From: Mauremys mutica
Taxonomy: Eukaryota; Chordata; Testudines; Geoemydidae
NCBI RefSeq assembly: GCF_020497125.1
Contig: NC_059072.1
Span: 307,290,781-307,354,780, forward strand
Direction: 5' to 3'
Length of the DNA: 64,000 bases
Shown: positions 53,049-64,000 of the stretch, in pieces
Layout: each line of letters starts with the position of its first letter
Numbering within the stretch: the first letter of the stretch is position 1
Notes under the pieces: model-generated
Told to the model about the DNA's origin: nothing
The model's database searches: none
Seen by the model: the letters and a program-made list of their open reading frames with translations, nothing else
Program-made: the position numbers and the translations under genes

Positions 53049-53720
53049 AGGGACCAACTCTCAAGAAATAGTAAATGTTCCATTCTACTTGGGACTGATG
53101 AGGCCTCAACTGGAATACTGTGTCCAGTTCTTGGCACCACAATTTAAGATGTGGACAAAGTGGGTAGAGTCCAGATGAGAACCAAAAAAAAAAAAATGAT
53201 GAAAGCTTTAGAAAACCTGACCTATGGGGAAAGATTAAAAAACTGGGCATGTTTAGTCTTGAGAAGAGAAGACAGAGGTGACCCAATAACAGTTTTCAAG
53301 TATGTTAAGGTCTGTTATAAAGGGGATATGACCAATTGTTCTTTATGTCCAATAAAGAGAGGACAAGAAGCAATCAGCTTAGTCTTCAGCAAGGGAGATT
53401 TAGGTTGAACATTAGGAAAAACTACCCTTATAGTTAGGATGTTAAGTTCTAGGATAGTTTAACCAAGAGAGATTTTGGAATCCCTGCCACTGGAGGTTAT
53501 TAAGAACAGATTAGACCAGTGGTTCTCTTTTTACCACTGTGGGCTGCATATGCAGCTCTCTGCGTTATGTGGGCCGTACCCACACAATATATAAGCTACC
53601 TGTACTGCCCTAAAGATGGCACATGAGCCGCAGCTGTGTGCTGATTGGGCTGCAAGCAGCCCGCAGGTTGAGAACCACTGGGTTAGACAAACCCATCACG
53701 GGTAGTAGACTGGGAGCATG
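53049..53720 (+). mobile_element. CR1 LINE 3' part, opposite orientation, interrupted by hAT
   Basis: Plus strand begins with the LRPQLEYCVQFLAPQF-type motif, followed by MKALENLTYGERLKNW, LRREDRGDPITVFKYVK and the 3' untranslated pattern tttaggttgaacattagg. The phrase raagaacagattagac|aaaccc is split by the hAT element at 53517. Confidence 0.88.
53517..53680. mobile_element. hAT MITE in CR1, 8-bp TSD
   Basis: Ends cagtggttctcttttta and the complement-type ggttgagaaccactg. Flanks gattagac (53509-53516) and ggttagac (53681-53688) match 7/8. Removing it restores the CR1 3' sequence. Confidence 0.9.
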
Positions 53721-54379
53721 TGTAATTCAGGGAGCAAGTTAATGACAACTCTTTTCTTTGTCATTTGTAAACGTCTACAGAATCATAAATTCAATGGTGT
53801 CACCCTCCAGGGTGTGGCACAAGGGACTTGTTGCCCCTCTGGCTCACAGCTCCAGATCCTTCCATTGGTGGAAATGTTGACAATACAATGCAGTCAGAAA
53901 TGGGTTGACTTGGGTATCATTCAAAAGCCCTTTCTCCCACAAATACAATGGTACCAAACATGACACATCTAGAATAATTATGTTCTATTTTAGTTATACT
54001 TTAACACAGGCATAATCAACATGCAGCCCTTACACTGTTAAATTTTGGCCCTCAACTGATAACAGTTATCAGTTAATGCTCAGAAAAGGATACTTTATTA
54101 AGTTTTTTAATGCTACAGAATACTACAAATAAAGGAGTGCTTCAAATTGATTTGCCATCATTGGCAAAAAAAGAAGTGGTTCAGCAATACTGATCATCAT
54201 CTTTAATATGCAAAAAGGAGTTATGAGGCACTGATTAAGACATCAGCATCCAGCCAGAAATTACAGGACTCCAACTACAAATGCTATACACAGTTACATA
54301 ACATACTTCATGTACCATAATTACAATCCAAAAGTAATTTATTACAAAATCCTGGTTTTTACTTTAGTCTATCATTTTT

Positions 54380-55975
54380 ACACATCAATGGGGAGATGAA
54401 GAGTACCAACAGTTGCTGAATCTTTGGCAAATATCGCCATAGAGGACCTAGTTAAACACAATGCTCTGTGGCACCTTACATGCTATAAGTGCTCTTGGAA
54501 AGGGAATTTGGCAAGGTTAGTGAGCATCAGGAAAAAATTGAAGATGCTGGCATAAGTGACAGCCATGGGCAAGACTTGCCTTATACTAGGCCCCATGGTG
54601 TGCATTTTGAGACAAACAGCTGCTCCTTCCACAGTAAGCCAGAATCCCGAAGGCATCTATTAAGCACAATTTCAACAAGAAACAGGTGAGAAACTGTATG
54701 AAAACAGTCATTCTTAGTGAGAACGTTTCATAGAAATTAAAATTAAGTAGATGTATTGACCCAAAAGATTTCAAAGCATATGACATATATTGAGTGCTAC
54801 ACTAACAATGTCTAATGTGTTAGATCAACAGGTAAAAGCCACAGAAACAAATACTGATTTTACTGCTGCAAACAGTGGAGTTCATAAATTGCCTCACAGA
54901 GGCTCTAATGGATGGGAAAGTAGAGGTGACGGCTGAAGCAGAAGTTAAGAGAAATATGTGCTTTGAACAGGATTGAAGAGGAACAAATGCTTAGTGGAAA
55001 GACTCTTAAAGCACTTATTGAAGATGAACTGAGATATGGATGCACTTTTTAGCAATCCTAGCTGCAGAAATGAATCACAATGCATGTCCTTAAAAGCTGC
55101 AAAAGACATGGCACTATCAAAAAAAAGCGCTGATGTCAACAGGATCTTTGCAGCTGCTGAATTTTTATGGAAAAGCATTTTGTCCTGCAGTACATGGGAG
55201 TTGCAGGGACCCACAGCTGATGCTAAATTTGAAAAAATAATTCCACATGACCTGTACTACAACTTTAAATAGTTCATCGGTGGTCATGGTGACTTCATCA
55301 TCGGCAAATATGACCGTATTCAAACGCAGAACAAGGCTGTCATTTTATTGCAAAGCCTCATGTGCAAGTGGTTGAGTGAAAGGCAGGTTTCCAATACATA
55401 CAACTGTGTTACATACGTGTAATATACCACTACAAAATAACTGTTGGAAAGACCACATTATTTTACTGGAAGACATTTGATTTAGCCTCCAAAGGCACAC
55501 TCCACACCCTGAAGGTGCTCAGAACAGACAGTTACTGACGAGGTCATATTTGAATAGGAGGTGTTTGTATGCAGAGTTTACCATTTAAAGACCAAAATTA
55601 TAACACTTTGCAGACCTGCGCTGGTGGATGTTTTCCACAAAGCAGACAAATGGAGGAAAATTCCCACTGACAAGGGGTGCACTTATACCTGCTATAAAAT
55701 GGGCAAATCCTCAGGCAATGGAAAGGTCAAAACTATCCTCTCCTATCAAGCATGGCTGGATCTTGAAGGATGGACTGATCACACCAGTTGGGAGCGCATG
55801 GTATTTCACACACAAATCAATCCTTCTGCTAATCAAATGCTTGGGTGCAAAGACCAGAGACTCACATCCCTGCAATGTTTGGCTAGCAGCCAGCCAGTGA
55901 GGGTGGACAGGGATCAGTGTGACAATGTGTCTGGCAGTGCTGCCCTAGATGGTGATAGTTCTCTATGTTAATCAG
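54380..55975 (+). pseudogene. Unrecognised broken coding region, probably transposon-borne
   Basis: Successive + frames give protein-like text interrupted by stops and frameshifts: HNALWHLTCYKC, ISDSHGQDLPYTRPHG, VHFETNSCSFH, VEFINCLTEALMDGK, then MSLKAAKDMALSKKSADVN, HDLYYNF, GDFIIGKYDRIQTQNKAVIL, KWLSERQVSNTYNC and VYHLKTKIITLCRPALVDVF. The Cys/His-rich start followed by a helical region resembles, from memory, dispersed reptile, fish and coral proteins of unknown role. I cannot name the family. Confidence 0.45.
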
Positions 55976-56635
55976 AGTCATCGCTTACATAAAGAATACA
56001 CTGATCTTCAATAAGCCTAGGGAAACTAGCCTTGACAGGTATGACTGAGAACATTTGTTAAAGTATAATTTAAAATGTGGCTTTTTAAACATTTTTCAAA
56101 TCTATATCTACGTATCTATTCTATGTTTCTCATGTTTGGTACCATTGTGTTTGCAGGAGGAAGGGCTTTTGAATTATACCCAACTTGTCTCATTTCCAAT
56201 TACACAATTATCAAACTTTTCATCAATTGAGAGGACCTGGAGTTGAGTCAGAGGGGCAGCAAGACCCCCTGCCATGCCAGAGGATACCAGCACTAAAATG
56301 GATTCTGCAGATTTTTACAAATCAAATGACACTTCCCCCCCTACCTTTTATCACTAAGTTGCCCACAGAATAAGATTTTACTACATTATGCTGCCAGACT
56401 ATATATTTGGTTCTGCTTCAGTGGGGAGGGGGGAAGGCAGATGAACTAAATGATCTCTTGAGGTCCCTTTTCAGATCTACATTTCCATGATCTCAGCTCT
56501 GTGATGACATGAGGCGGAACCACGGCATCTTTACTTGGCTGGTGTTTTGTTGGGGAATAGACTGATTTGAGACAGAGTTGGTGCACCTGCAGGTGAAATC
56601 TGGCAAGCAGCATCATGTATGTGCATACTACACTC

Positions 56636-57726
56636 TTGAGGGGATTCTGCATCAAAAAAAGATTAAAAATTATGCGCACAATATTTCAAAATTCTGCAAA
56701 TTTTATTTGTCAAATAAATGTGGAGGCTCCAGCATGGCACTAGGGAGCACAGGCCATTGGCTGCACAGAGGTGGGAAATCACCGTGCAGCTCCCCCCAGG
56801 ACATGGGCTCAGCGGTGAGGCTGCACCCAACCCTGACACAGCGCAAGGACCTGGCCTGCCCCAGAAACACCCCAGGGCCTTGCCCCTCCATGCCAGGTGC
56901 ATCAGGTGTGGGCGGGCAAGCAGGCTCAGCAAGGCAGGATCCAAGTGTGGAGGAGCTTAGTGTAGGAAGAGCCAGGTGTGTGTTGAGAGGGTTCTGTGTG
57001 GGGCAATCTGGGTACAGGCAGCTCAGTGGGGGATCTGGATGCACAAGGGCTTGTTGGGGGGTTCTGGGTGCAGCGGTAATGGGACGCTGCAGCGGGGGCC
57101 AAGTGAAGATGGTTGGGCTCAGCAAGGGGGTCTGGATGTGGGGGTCCAGACCCTGGAGTAGTGGGGCAGGGATCCAGGTGCCTCATTGTAGTAGTCCTGG
57201 TTCAGGGGGAATGGGGTGTCTGGGTGCAGGGGTGTAAAGCTGGGCACAAGGGTCTACATATGAGGGGGTATGGATGCATATGGGTTGGGCGGATGGGGGA
57301 GCAGCTCCCTGTACAGTGATCCCTCCCCCTGCAGCTGAGACGAGATAGGTGCAGGAAGCATGGGGGGGGGGGGGGTGCTGAGAGAGTTTGCAGAGCTTCC
57401 TACAGCCCAGGGAGAAATCTGGGGGTGGGTCTGACATAGCCCCAGATGCCATGGGGGAAAGAGGAAGTCCTGTCTTCCCCAGCCCAGCCTGGACTAGCAC
57501 CTGAGCCCGGTGTATGGTAGGAGCCATCACCCAGGTCTTCCCTAGTCCCACCCCCTGCCCCACAGTGATTTACCTCTCTGCCAGCTATCCTGGGCACCTG
57601 AAACATACTGCTCGAGAGGTTCGCATGACTGCTCTTGTGGCTTCCCTTTGCTTCCCTGTCAGAAAGTCATTTTTCTGCAGGGGACAAATTCTATGCATAC
57701 ACAGTGGTGCAGAATTCCCCCACGAG
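56636..57726. mobile_element. TIR DNA transposon, nonautonomous
   Basis: Left end ctcttgaggggattctgca and right end, read inward, ctcgtgggggaattctgca are inverted repeats. The terminal stretch matches the fragment at 11877. The interior is G-rich on + with repeated ggtgcagggg-like phrases and carries no protein I recognise. Target duplication unclear. Confidence 0.65.
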
Positions 57727-58224
57727 TAATACTAACATACAGCTGAACAACCCCATACGCACCAGCAGTGTCATAGTCAAGTATGTTTCTATTCTAACAG
57801 TGATTGCATTGACAGGAATCTATGTTCAGCCAGATATGCTCTTGTTGACATGGTCAAGGCTCCTCTGAACTACTGTCTGTGATGGGATGAGAGAACACAG
57901 AAAGGGCATATTACAGGCTTGCAGCTGTCTCCTCCTGAGATGTGCCCGCAATCAACCAATCAAAGTAAGGGTAAATGAATGGCCTTCCTTCTGAGATTGA
58001 CCCCTACCACCACTAGGCACTTTGACAACTCAGGGCTGTGAAAAGTCCAAATGGCAGTACCTTATACTGGTAATTTTTGGACCCCACTAGGAATCTTTGG
58101 TATTTCCTGTAACCCAGATAGATGGCTATCTGAAAGCCTGGGTGTGGTTCATGGCTCTCAACTTACAAGTCTTGAGCCTGAAGAGACGTGACGACTGAGG
58201 TAAGCACGGCCATCCTGAAGCTGA

Positions 58225-58519
58225 GGCTATGTGTATACTTAACCAGCTACACTGGCACAATTTCAGTGTTGCAGCTGTGCCGTTGTAGCAGTTTAAGCAG
58301 AGACACTCACCACAGTGACGGGAGAGGTTCTCCTGTTGCTGTATTTAATCCACCTCCCCAAGAGGTGGTAGCTAGGTTGATGAACGAATTCTTCCACTGA
58401 CCTAGCACTATCTACACTGGGACTTAAGTTAGCTTAACTGCATGGCTCAGAGGTGAGGACTTTTAACGCCTCTGAACGACATAGCTAAGATGACCCAACT
58501 TATTAGTGTAGATTTAGCT
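58225..58519. mobile_element. Harbinger-type MITE in DIRS remnant
   Basis: Ends gctatgtgtatac and, read inward from the right, aagctaaatctacac are loosely inverted. The interior has the gagtt/ccacctcc phrases typical of these MITEs. GAG occurs on both flanks, a possible 3-bp duplication. Confidence 0.55.
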
Positions 58520-59166
58520 TGAGGCAGCATATGTATTTGTTCAGTCTCCTCAGGTCTAGAAGAGAAGAAAGTCCCTATTTTTTCTTCAGGATAAGAAACA
58601 GGAGGAGAAGCCTCTTTCTTTGTATTCAGTGGGTATCTCTTCTCTGGCTCCTAGATCAAGCAATAAGGTCACTTCTGTTTGTGCTAGGCTCTTGTGAAAA
58701 GGGTACCTGAAAAAGAACAGGGAAGGGGACAGGTAGGAAGTAATGTGTAGAAATGTGTAGGGTCCATATGTCAGCTATGGTGGCCACCAAGGCCCAAAAG
58801 AAAGAGTGCAAGATGGTTCCTGAAAGTGGGTCCAGGCTCCAATGTGACTCAATGCTCCTGTCAAATTTGCTGCCTCAGAAGGAGCCAGGTTACCAGAGGA
58901 GGTGCAAGATGGCCATTCTCTAGAATACCTAGGCTGCTTTTTTTGGGTACTCTGGTGTCCCCAAGAGTAGGACAGTGTCCTCTGCTGGCGATGGTACTTG
59001 CAATGTCAGGTCCTCTATAGTGGCCTGTACCTTGTACAGTGTGCCAGATTCCTAGAGCCATGAGGCCTGTGTCATAGTGACAGCCATGGACTGTGCAGCT
59101 GTATCAGTGGCTGCCAGTAGTGACATTCCCACAACCATCTTGCTCTCCTTAATATTTCCTTTATCA

Positions 59167-59352
59167 TTGAATATCAGGGTTGGAAGGGACCTCCAGAGGT
59201 AATCTAGTCCAACCCCCTGCTCAAAGCAGGACCAATCCCCAGACAGATTTTTACCCCAGTTCCCCAAATGGCCCCCTCAAGGATTGAACTCTCAGCCCTG
59301 GGTTTAGCAGGCCAATGCTCAAACCACTGAGCTATCCTTCCCCCCCCCCCCA
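59167..59352 (-). mobile_element. tRNA-derived SINE, turtle Cry type
   Basis: Complement of the same family as 14349: B box at 59281-59291 (ggattgaactc on +) and A box at about 59322-59334 (aaccactgagcta), with the tail ggttggaagggacct and ccaaccccctgctcaaagc. Ends in a C run. Confidence 0.88.
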
Positions 59353-60793
59353 CCTCATCCCTGTTCTGGTGCTTGATTTTGCATTCTCCCAGGTGAGAAA
59401 GTTCTACTTGGCAAATAAGCCCTGGTAATTTGCCAACAGGAGCTGGAGTGAGGCTGATGAATATGCCTTGCACTCAAAAAGATACAACTCACTGGGGTCT
59501 TTGTCCTTCAGTGTTCCTTTTGTTGACAATTTTTTCCTGTCCTGCCAAGACAACCATGGGTTTGGATAGGCATAAAAGTGTTCAAAGTCCTTTGGGGGCA
59601 CCTGACATCTCTTCTCTGCTCTGCTCTTTTCCAAGTGGACGGAAGAGTGTCTGGGATATCTGCCACAGTCCTTTGCCTGGTTGCAGGATCTATTCATTAA
59701 CAAGGAGGGCAATTCTGGTTTGATATTTTGACAACCATAATGCAAAGAAATTGAGAGACTATAACTTGAGAGTATATAAATACTGCTTCAACATGCAGGG
59801 TCCCTGCAATGCAAGACAGGTGGTCCTAAAAAGCTTTAAAGTAATCAGTTGCTAGATCTGGGGCTGGTGTCACTGCCTTATGCACTGGAGGAGAAAGACA
59901 AGGGTTGCTGTAATTCCTTCACTGCTTCTTGCTCTTGGGAGCCATATGTGGTTCTGGTGTGGGCAGCTTAATTAATGATGCCATTGGGAACATGATCTAC
60001 TCTTTCTAGAAAGATAGGAAAAGGATCTGCTCCTGGATGCATAACAATTCCAGTAAGGCCAACATGAGCAAGGTGACATGTCCATGGATACTGGCTTGGA
60101 TCAGGGTGGCTGCCTCAGTGCCACTCCTGCCCCATTCTGGGACATGACTCTGAATAAGGGCTCCCCAGTGCCATCCTTCAGGTCACTATGAAAGCAGAAA
60201 GAGGATCTCTGTCCAATGCAGGCAAAAAGGATGGCATGGGAGTGTATCTCCTCTTTGAATGGCAGTGCTGTAAGGTGATATGGCATCAGTGCCAGTCATT
60301 TCTGTGGCATGGTGAAGGTCTCTGGAGGTGATCCAAATTCCTCCAGATTGCATCTTGGGCCCTTTCTGAGCTCAGCTGCAGAGACCAGTACCAAGGCTGG
60401 CATGGGGGTCTCACTCCCTATCTGGTCAAGGACTTAGACCTTGTCTACACTACACAGTTCTGTAGACAACTCATGTTTTGTCACCAAAACAGTGGCAATG
60501 TATACACTACAATGCTACTTCCGCCAACAAAACTCTCCTGCTTTGCCGACAAAATAAAACCACCTCGACAAGAGGTGTAGAGCTTTTTGTGGCAAAGTTA
60601 GATTAACAAAATGTCAGTGTAGACACTGGTTGGTTATGTCACTATAAATGCCTCCAGGAGGTATCCCACAATACCCATCCTGACCACTCTGGTCAGCAGT
60701 TCGAACTCCTCCTGCACCCAGGTACACAGGCATGTGCCCCTCCTCCTTTAAAGGCTCAGGAATTTTTAAAATTCCACTTCCTGTTTGCACGGC

Positions 60794-62240
60794 ATGGAGA
60801 GCTCACATCACATCTTCCCAGCTGACCATGATGACTCCATGCAGCAAACGCTCTCCCGCTTGGAACACATCTGAGTTGTTGGATCTGCCAGCACTGTGAG
60901 GAGAGGAGGCTGTGCAGTCCCAGCTCCACTCCAGGTGTAGGAACTTCAACACCTACAGGCAGATCTCATGGCTTGTTGGATAGAAGCCACAAACAGGACA
61001 TGATGCAATGCCGTACGAAGTTAAAAGAGCTGAGGCAGGCTTACCAGAAGGCAAGGGAGACAAACCATCGCTCTGGTGTTGCACCAAAGACCTGCCACTT
61101 CTATAAGGAGCTGGACACCATCCTTAGCAGCAACCCCACCTCCACCGCCAAAAGTCAAGTGGATACTTCGATGCGGAGGCAGGCAGCAGACACTGGACTC
61201 AACCCCAAGGATGAAGTCATAGATGAAGAGGTGGTGTACATGTCAGTTGTCTGGTGGCATGGTGAGTCAGGATCTCTTTTCCACTCCGGGGGGGGGGGAG
61301 GGGGGGGGGTCTGGCCAGTCCCAGCAGTCTATCTCTGGTGCGCATGATGTAAGAGAGGAGAGTCTTAGGTAAATGATATTTTTGCATTGATGCTGCTCAG
61401 TTATATGAGATAGAGATTTCTTTGCTCTGTATATTCTAGAAGTGGGTGAAGGGATAGAAATGCACAAGACTAGCTGTGTTTCTGTGCGCTCCATATTCCC
61501 CTGTGCAGTTAAGCAGTGTGGCAGAACAGCATGCTGATACACACCGAGATTTCATGGAAAACCTCCAGAGAGATCTCCATGAAACTTTCCTCCAGGTAGT
61601 CGCCAATCCTTTGCTGAAGGCTTCTTGGCAGAGCTGCTTTTTTCCTACAGGAAAGGTCCCTTCCCCCATTGCACCACTCAGCAATCACTTGTGCAGGGAC
61701 CAAAGCGGGCACACAGGCGAGCAGCATAGGGACTGGATCTGAAATTGCAATTGTGAAGGAGATGCATCCTTGCTTACTCAGGAGCAAAGTATCAGCTTCA
61801 ATCACCTCTGCCTGTGGAAAATGGTGACAGAATTTACAATATTGTCCTTAGTCACCTGCACTGATCCCCTTAAAAACCACCTAGACCCTCTGGCCCTTCC
61901 TGAATGCCCAGGCTGAACTCACCATATTCAGAGCGTTCGCCGAGATGTTTGCTTGCCAAAGGACAGTGAGAAAGTGATTGGTATGTTAAAAGAGATATTT
62001 CACTATAATGATTCAATGCTGAGTGTGAACTAACAATCATGCTGCTGCGTATTGTTTCTTGCGCTACTGCAGATATGATCTTTGGGGGAACCCGACACTC
62101 CAGCTGAGTGCCTCCACCAGATAAGAAAGCGACCAAGATGGAACAAGGAGGACATGTTCCGAGAGATGCTCCAATACCTGGAGGCTGAAAAAAAAGAGAA
62201 CAGAGTGGAAAAAGACCCTGCAGAACAAGGAGCATGAGGA
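60794..62240 (+). pseudogene. Harbinger Myb/SANT-like partner, copy B
   Basis: From ATG at 60794: MESSHHIFPADHDDSMQQ, then after a frame change PAWNTSELLDLPAL, stop (TGA where Trp is usual), GEEAVQSQLHSRCRNFNTY, QCRTKLKELRQAYQKARETN, CHFYKELDTILSSNPTS and an acidic DEVIDEEV end. A donor GTGAGT follows at about 61261. A second exon after CTGCAG (62068) reads RKRPRWNKEDMFREMLQYLE. The Myb/SANT-like (Myb_DNA-bind_4) core is nearly whole. Confidence 0.78.
61540..61810 (-). pseudogene. Antisense coding stretch in Harbinger copy B
   Basis: Minus strand reads SCRKKAALPRSLQQRIGDY then LEESFMEISLEVFHEI, the counterpart of the stretch at 48640-48925, again inside the intron of the Myb gene. Confidence 0.45.
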
Positions 62241-62557
62241 GTGCATTGTTAAGGGCTAGGAGGGAATGATAAAAGTGATTGAGGAGCAAACAGATGTTGA
62301 AGACCCTAATCATGCCCCAGATAGAACATGTGTGCTCAGCCCCCTCCTGCAGCCGATACAGAACTGCTTTCCATGCCCTCCCCAAACTCCCAAACATTCC
62401 TTGCAACTTCCTGGAACATTCGGTCCTCCATTCACTCTATTCCTTTGGACAGCTTCCAAAATGATAGCTTGACTTACACACAGTTATTAGACATGATACT
62501 GCCTGGCACTGTTATCTCCCTTCCCATTAAGTCTTTTGTGTGTGTTAATTGGTATTT

Positions 62558-62563
62558 AATAAA
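62558..62563 (+). promoter_or_regulatory. Polyadenylation signal of Harbinger Myb gene, copy B
   Basis: AATAAA in an AT-rich stretch after the second Myb exon, placed as in copy A. Confidence 0.5.
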
Positions 62564-62719
62564 AACAAACTCTTTGAAAGATAACCAATCTTTGTCTCCT
62601 ACATGTGGTGGTTGCTGCTGGTAGTAATACATAGTGGCAGTTTGATCATTTGTTGACTAAAAACCCTAGGTCATGAATCATCACAATTTTCATGCAAGGC
62701 AGCAAGTTAACAAAGTGCT

Positions 62720-63820
62720 GTATGAAACGACATCACTGGAGTTCATTATCAATATGTTGCCTCAAAGCCTCCCCAATTTGAATAGCTTCTGCTTGTGACC
62801 CTCTAATAGCCCTGGTATCTGGCTGCTCAAATTCAGCAGCCAGGCGATCCACCTCCGCACTCCACCCTGAGGGAAAAAAAAACCTTTTCACCCTTAGCCT
62901 CACAAATATTATGGAGCTGCAGCAGGCTCCTATGACTATGGGAATGTTTTCTCATTTAGGTCTAATCTGCCATAAAGGCAGCGTCAGTGTACTTTTAATC
63001 TGCCAAAGGCACATTCCATGGTCATTCTGCACCTGCTTAGCCTATGGTTGAAGTGCTTCTTGCTGCTCTCCAGGTTTCCCAATTAAGGCTTCATGAGCCG
63101 CGGGAGTAAGGAGTACACTGGATCCCCAGGATCACTAGGGGCATTTCAACATCTCCAACTGGAATTTTCTGGTCAGGAAAGAAAGTCGCTGCTTGGAGCT
63201 TTCTGTACAGGCCAGTGTTTCTGAAGATGCGTGTGTTAAGCACCTTCTTGGACCATCCCACATAGATGTCAGTGAAACGCCCATGGTGATCCACAAGCGT
63301 CAGCAATACCATAGAGAAGTACCCCCTTTATCGATGTATTCCATCACAAGATGGTCCAGGGCCAAAATTGGAATATGCGTGCCATCTATTCCTCCGCCAG
63401 TTAGGAAGGTGGCTTTCAGCAGCCAAAAGTTCTATAACCACTGCTTATCATCCCAGACCTGCATAATGATGGGATCCCACCACTCAATGCTTGTTTCCTG
63501 AGCCCAAAAGTGACAGTCCACAGTAATCAGCTGCTCCATGAATGACAAAAGTAATCTGGTGTTTCTTTCCATGGCACACTGCAGGTCAGGCAACACTGAT
63601 TCCTGTTCAGACTGTGTGCTCATGATATACTGCATGACCATCTGTGATGTGTTCAGAACAGTGATCAGTAAAGTGCAGTGGAGGATCCATCCTTTCAGAC
63701 AGAGATGGCAGGCACACAGTAACAGAGGCCATTGAAAAATGCCATGAAATGCAGTCAGAAACCCATGGAATGTTGGGACAGAAAGAACTGCATGGGACAT
63801 AGAGTCCACACCCATGATGC
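62720..63820 (-). pseudogene. Harbinger transposase, copy B, deleted and frameshifted
   Basis: Minus strand: WDPIIMQVWDDKQWL, then an internal deletion (about 90 residues compared with copy A), GGGIDGTHIPILALDH, VDHHGRFTDIYVGWSKKVL and FFPDQKIPVGDVEMPLVILG. One missing base directly after VILG shifts the frame at the second catalytic Asp. The Glu region is further degraded. Confidence 0.82.
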
Positions 63821-64000
63821 ACTAAGATCCATTCTGCCTTCCCACAATTCCTAGCTTTAGAAAATGGCATAGTAAGTAGCATAGTGGGATAGCTACCAAC
63901 AGTGCACTGCTCTGTCAATGCTAGAGCACTAAGTGTGAACACGCTCTGCTGACAGAAGGAGCTTAGTGTGAACATGTACAAGTGATGTAATTATACCAGT

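Larger units (their letters stand above)
57730..60430 (-). pseudogene. DIRS-type ORF1 (gag-like) remnant with two insertions
   Basis: Minus-strand pieces such as MSLLAATDTAAQSMAVTM and TQASWL recall the ATDTAAR..VTMRR..WL segment of turtle DIRS ORF1 as I remember it. The region is interrupted by a SINE (59167-59352) and a MITE (58225-58519). Extent is approximate, and no intact frame remains. Confidence 0.5.
38716..64000 (-). other. KPNA3 intron 2 (partial, at least 25.3 kb)
   Basis: Nothing matching the two missing KPNA3 exons was found from 38716 to 64000, so the whole stretch is read as intron. It is mostly layered transposons from 39.5 kb on. 42816-43670 and 53720-54380 show no feature I recognise. 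Confidence 0.75.
60437..64000. mobile_element. PIF/Harbinger transposon copy B (right end beyond window)
   Basis: The left end gaccttgtctacactacac follows TTA (60434-60436). Carries a Myb/SANT-like gene on + with a poly(A) signal at 62558 and a damaged DDE transposase on -. Layout equals copy A but the sequence is well diverged. Confidence 0.82.

Noticed and set aside
56578..57237. 219-aa plus-strand ORF
   Set aside because: It lies in the G-rich interior of a TIR transposon, has low-complexity composition and matches no family.
38716..64000. KPNA3 exons 1 and 2
   Set aside because: I looked for the complement of the expected N-terminal coding sequence with splice sites and found none.

Overview
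The window reads as a vertebrate nuclear segment, most likely from a turtle (probably cryptodiran). The host assignment rests on the repeat content: tRNA-derived SINEs with A and B boxes and the tail typical of turtle Cry SINEs, many CR1 LINE pieces, a Penelope-like element with a GIY-YIG endonuclease, DIRS (tyrosine-recombinase) retrotransposon pieces, and many Harbinger-type and hAT-type MITEs. Nothing is bacterial: there are no operons and no long intact ORFs, and the only cellular gene is split by GT-AG introns.

The one host gene recognised is KPNA3 (importin subunit alpha-4), on the minus strand. Fifteen coding exons from 38715 down to 9477 join without a frame error into 483 codons plus stop. 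These match human KPNA3 residues 39 to the C-terminal end exactly in length (compared from memory). The first two coding exons (residues 1-38, start of the importin-beta-binding domain), the promoter and the 5' UTR lie beyond 64000, so intron 2 is at least 25.3 kb. The 3' UTR runs below 9477, perhaps to about 7.0-7.2 kb. From about 7 kb down to 1 I see no gene, only MIR-like SINE pieces and small palindromic elements.

From 9.5 to 38.7 kb, exons alternate with introns holding hAT MITEs, a Harbinger-type MITE, CR1 fragments, a Penelope tail and a local 197-bp duplication. Several hAT elements keep a readable 8-bp target-site duplication.

From 38.7 to 64 kb (intron 2) the sequence is a layered transposon accumulation. 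It holds nested MITEs (40.4-42.0), DIRS remnants (43.7-46.5, 47.3-48.15, 57.7-60.4), an LTR-like insertion inside a DIRS recombinase gene, a Penelope element inside CR1, and two PIF/Harbinger copies (48.15-52.58 and 60.44 to beyond the window end). Each Harbinger copy has a Myb/SANT-like partner gene on + and a DDE transposase on -. Copy A keeps all three catalytic residues and is broken mainly by one in-frame TAG. Both copies share a third conserved antisense coding stretch inside the Myb gene's intron. An unrecognised broken coding relic lies at 54.4-56.0 kb. I see no convincing new host system; the two-copy Harbinger architecture and the unknown relic are the items most worth checking.
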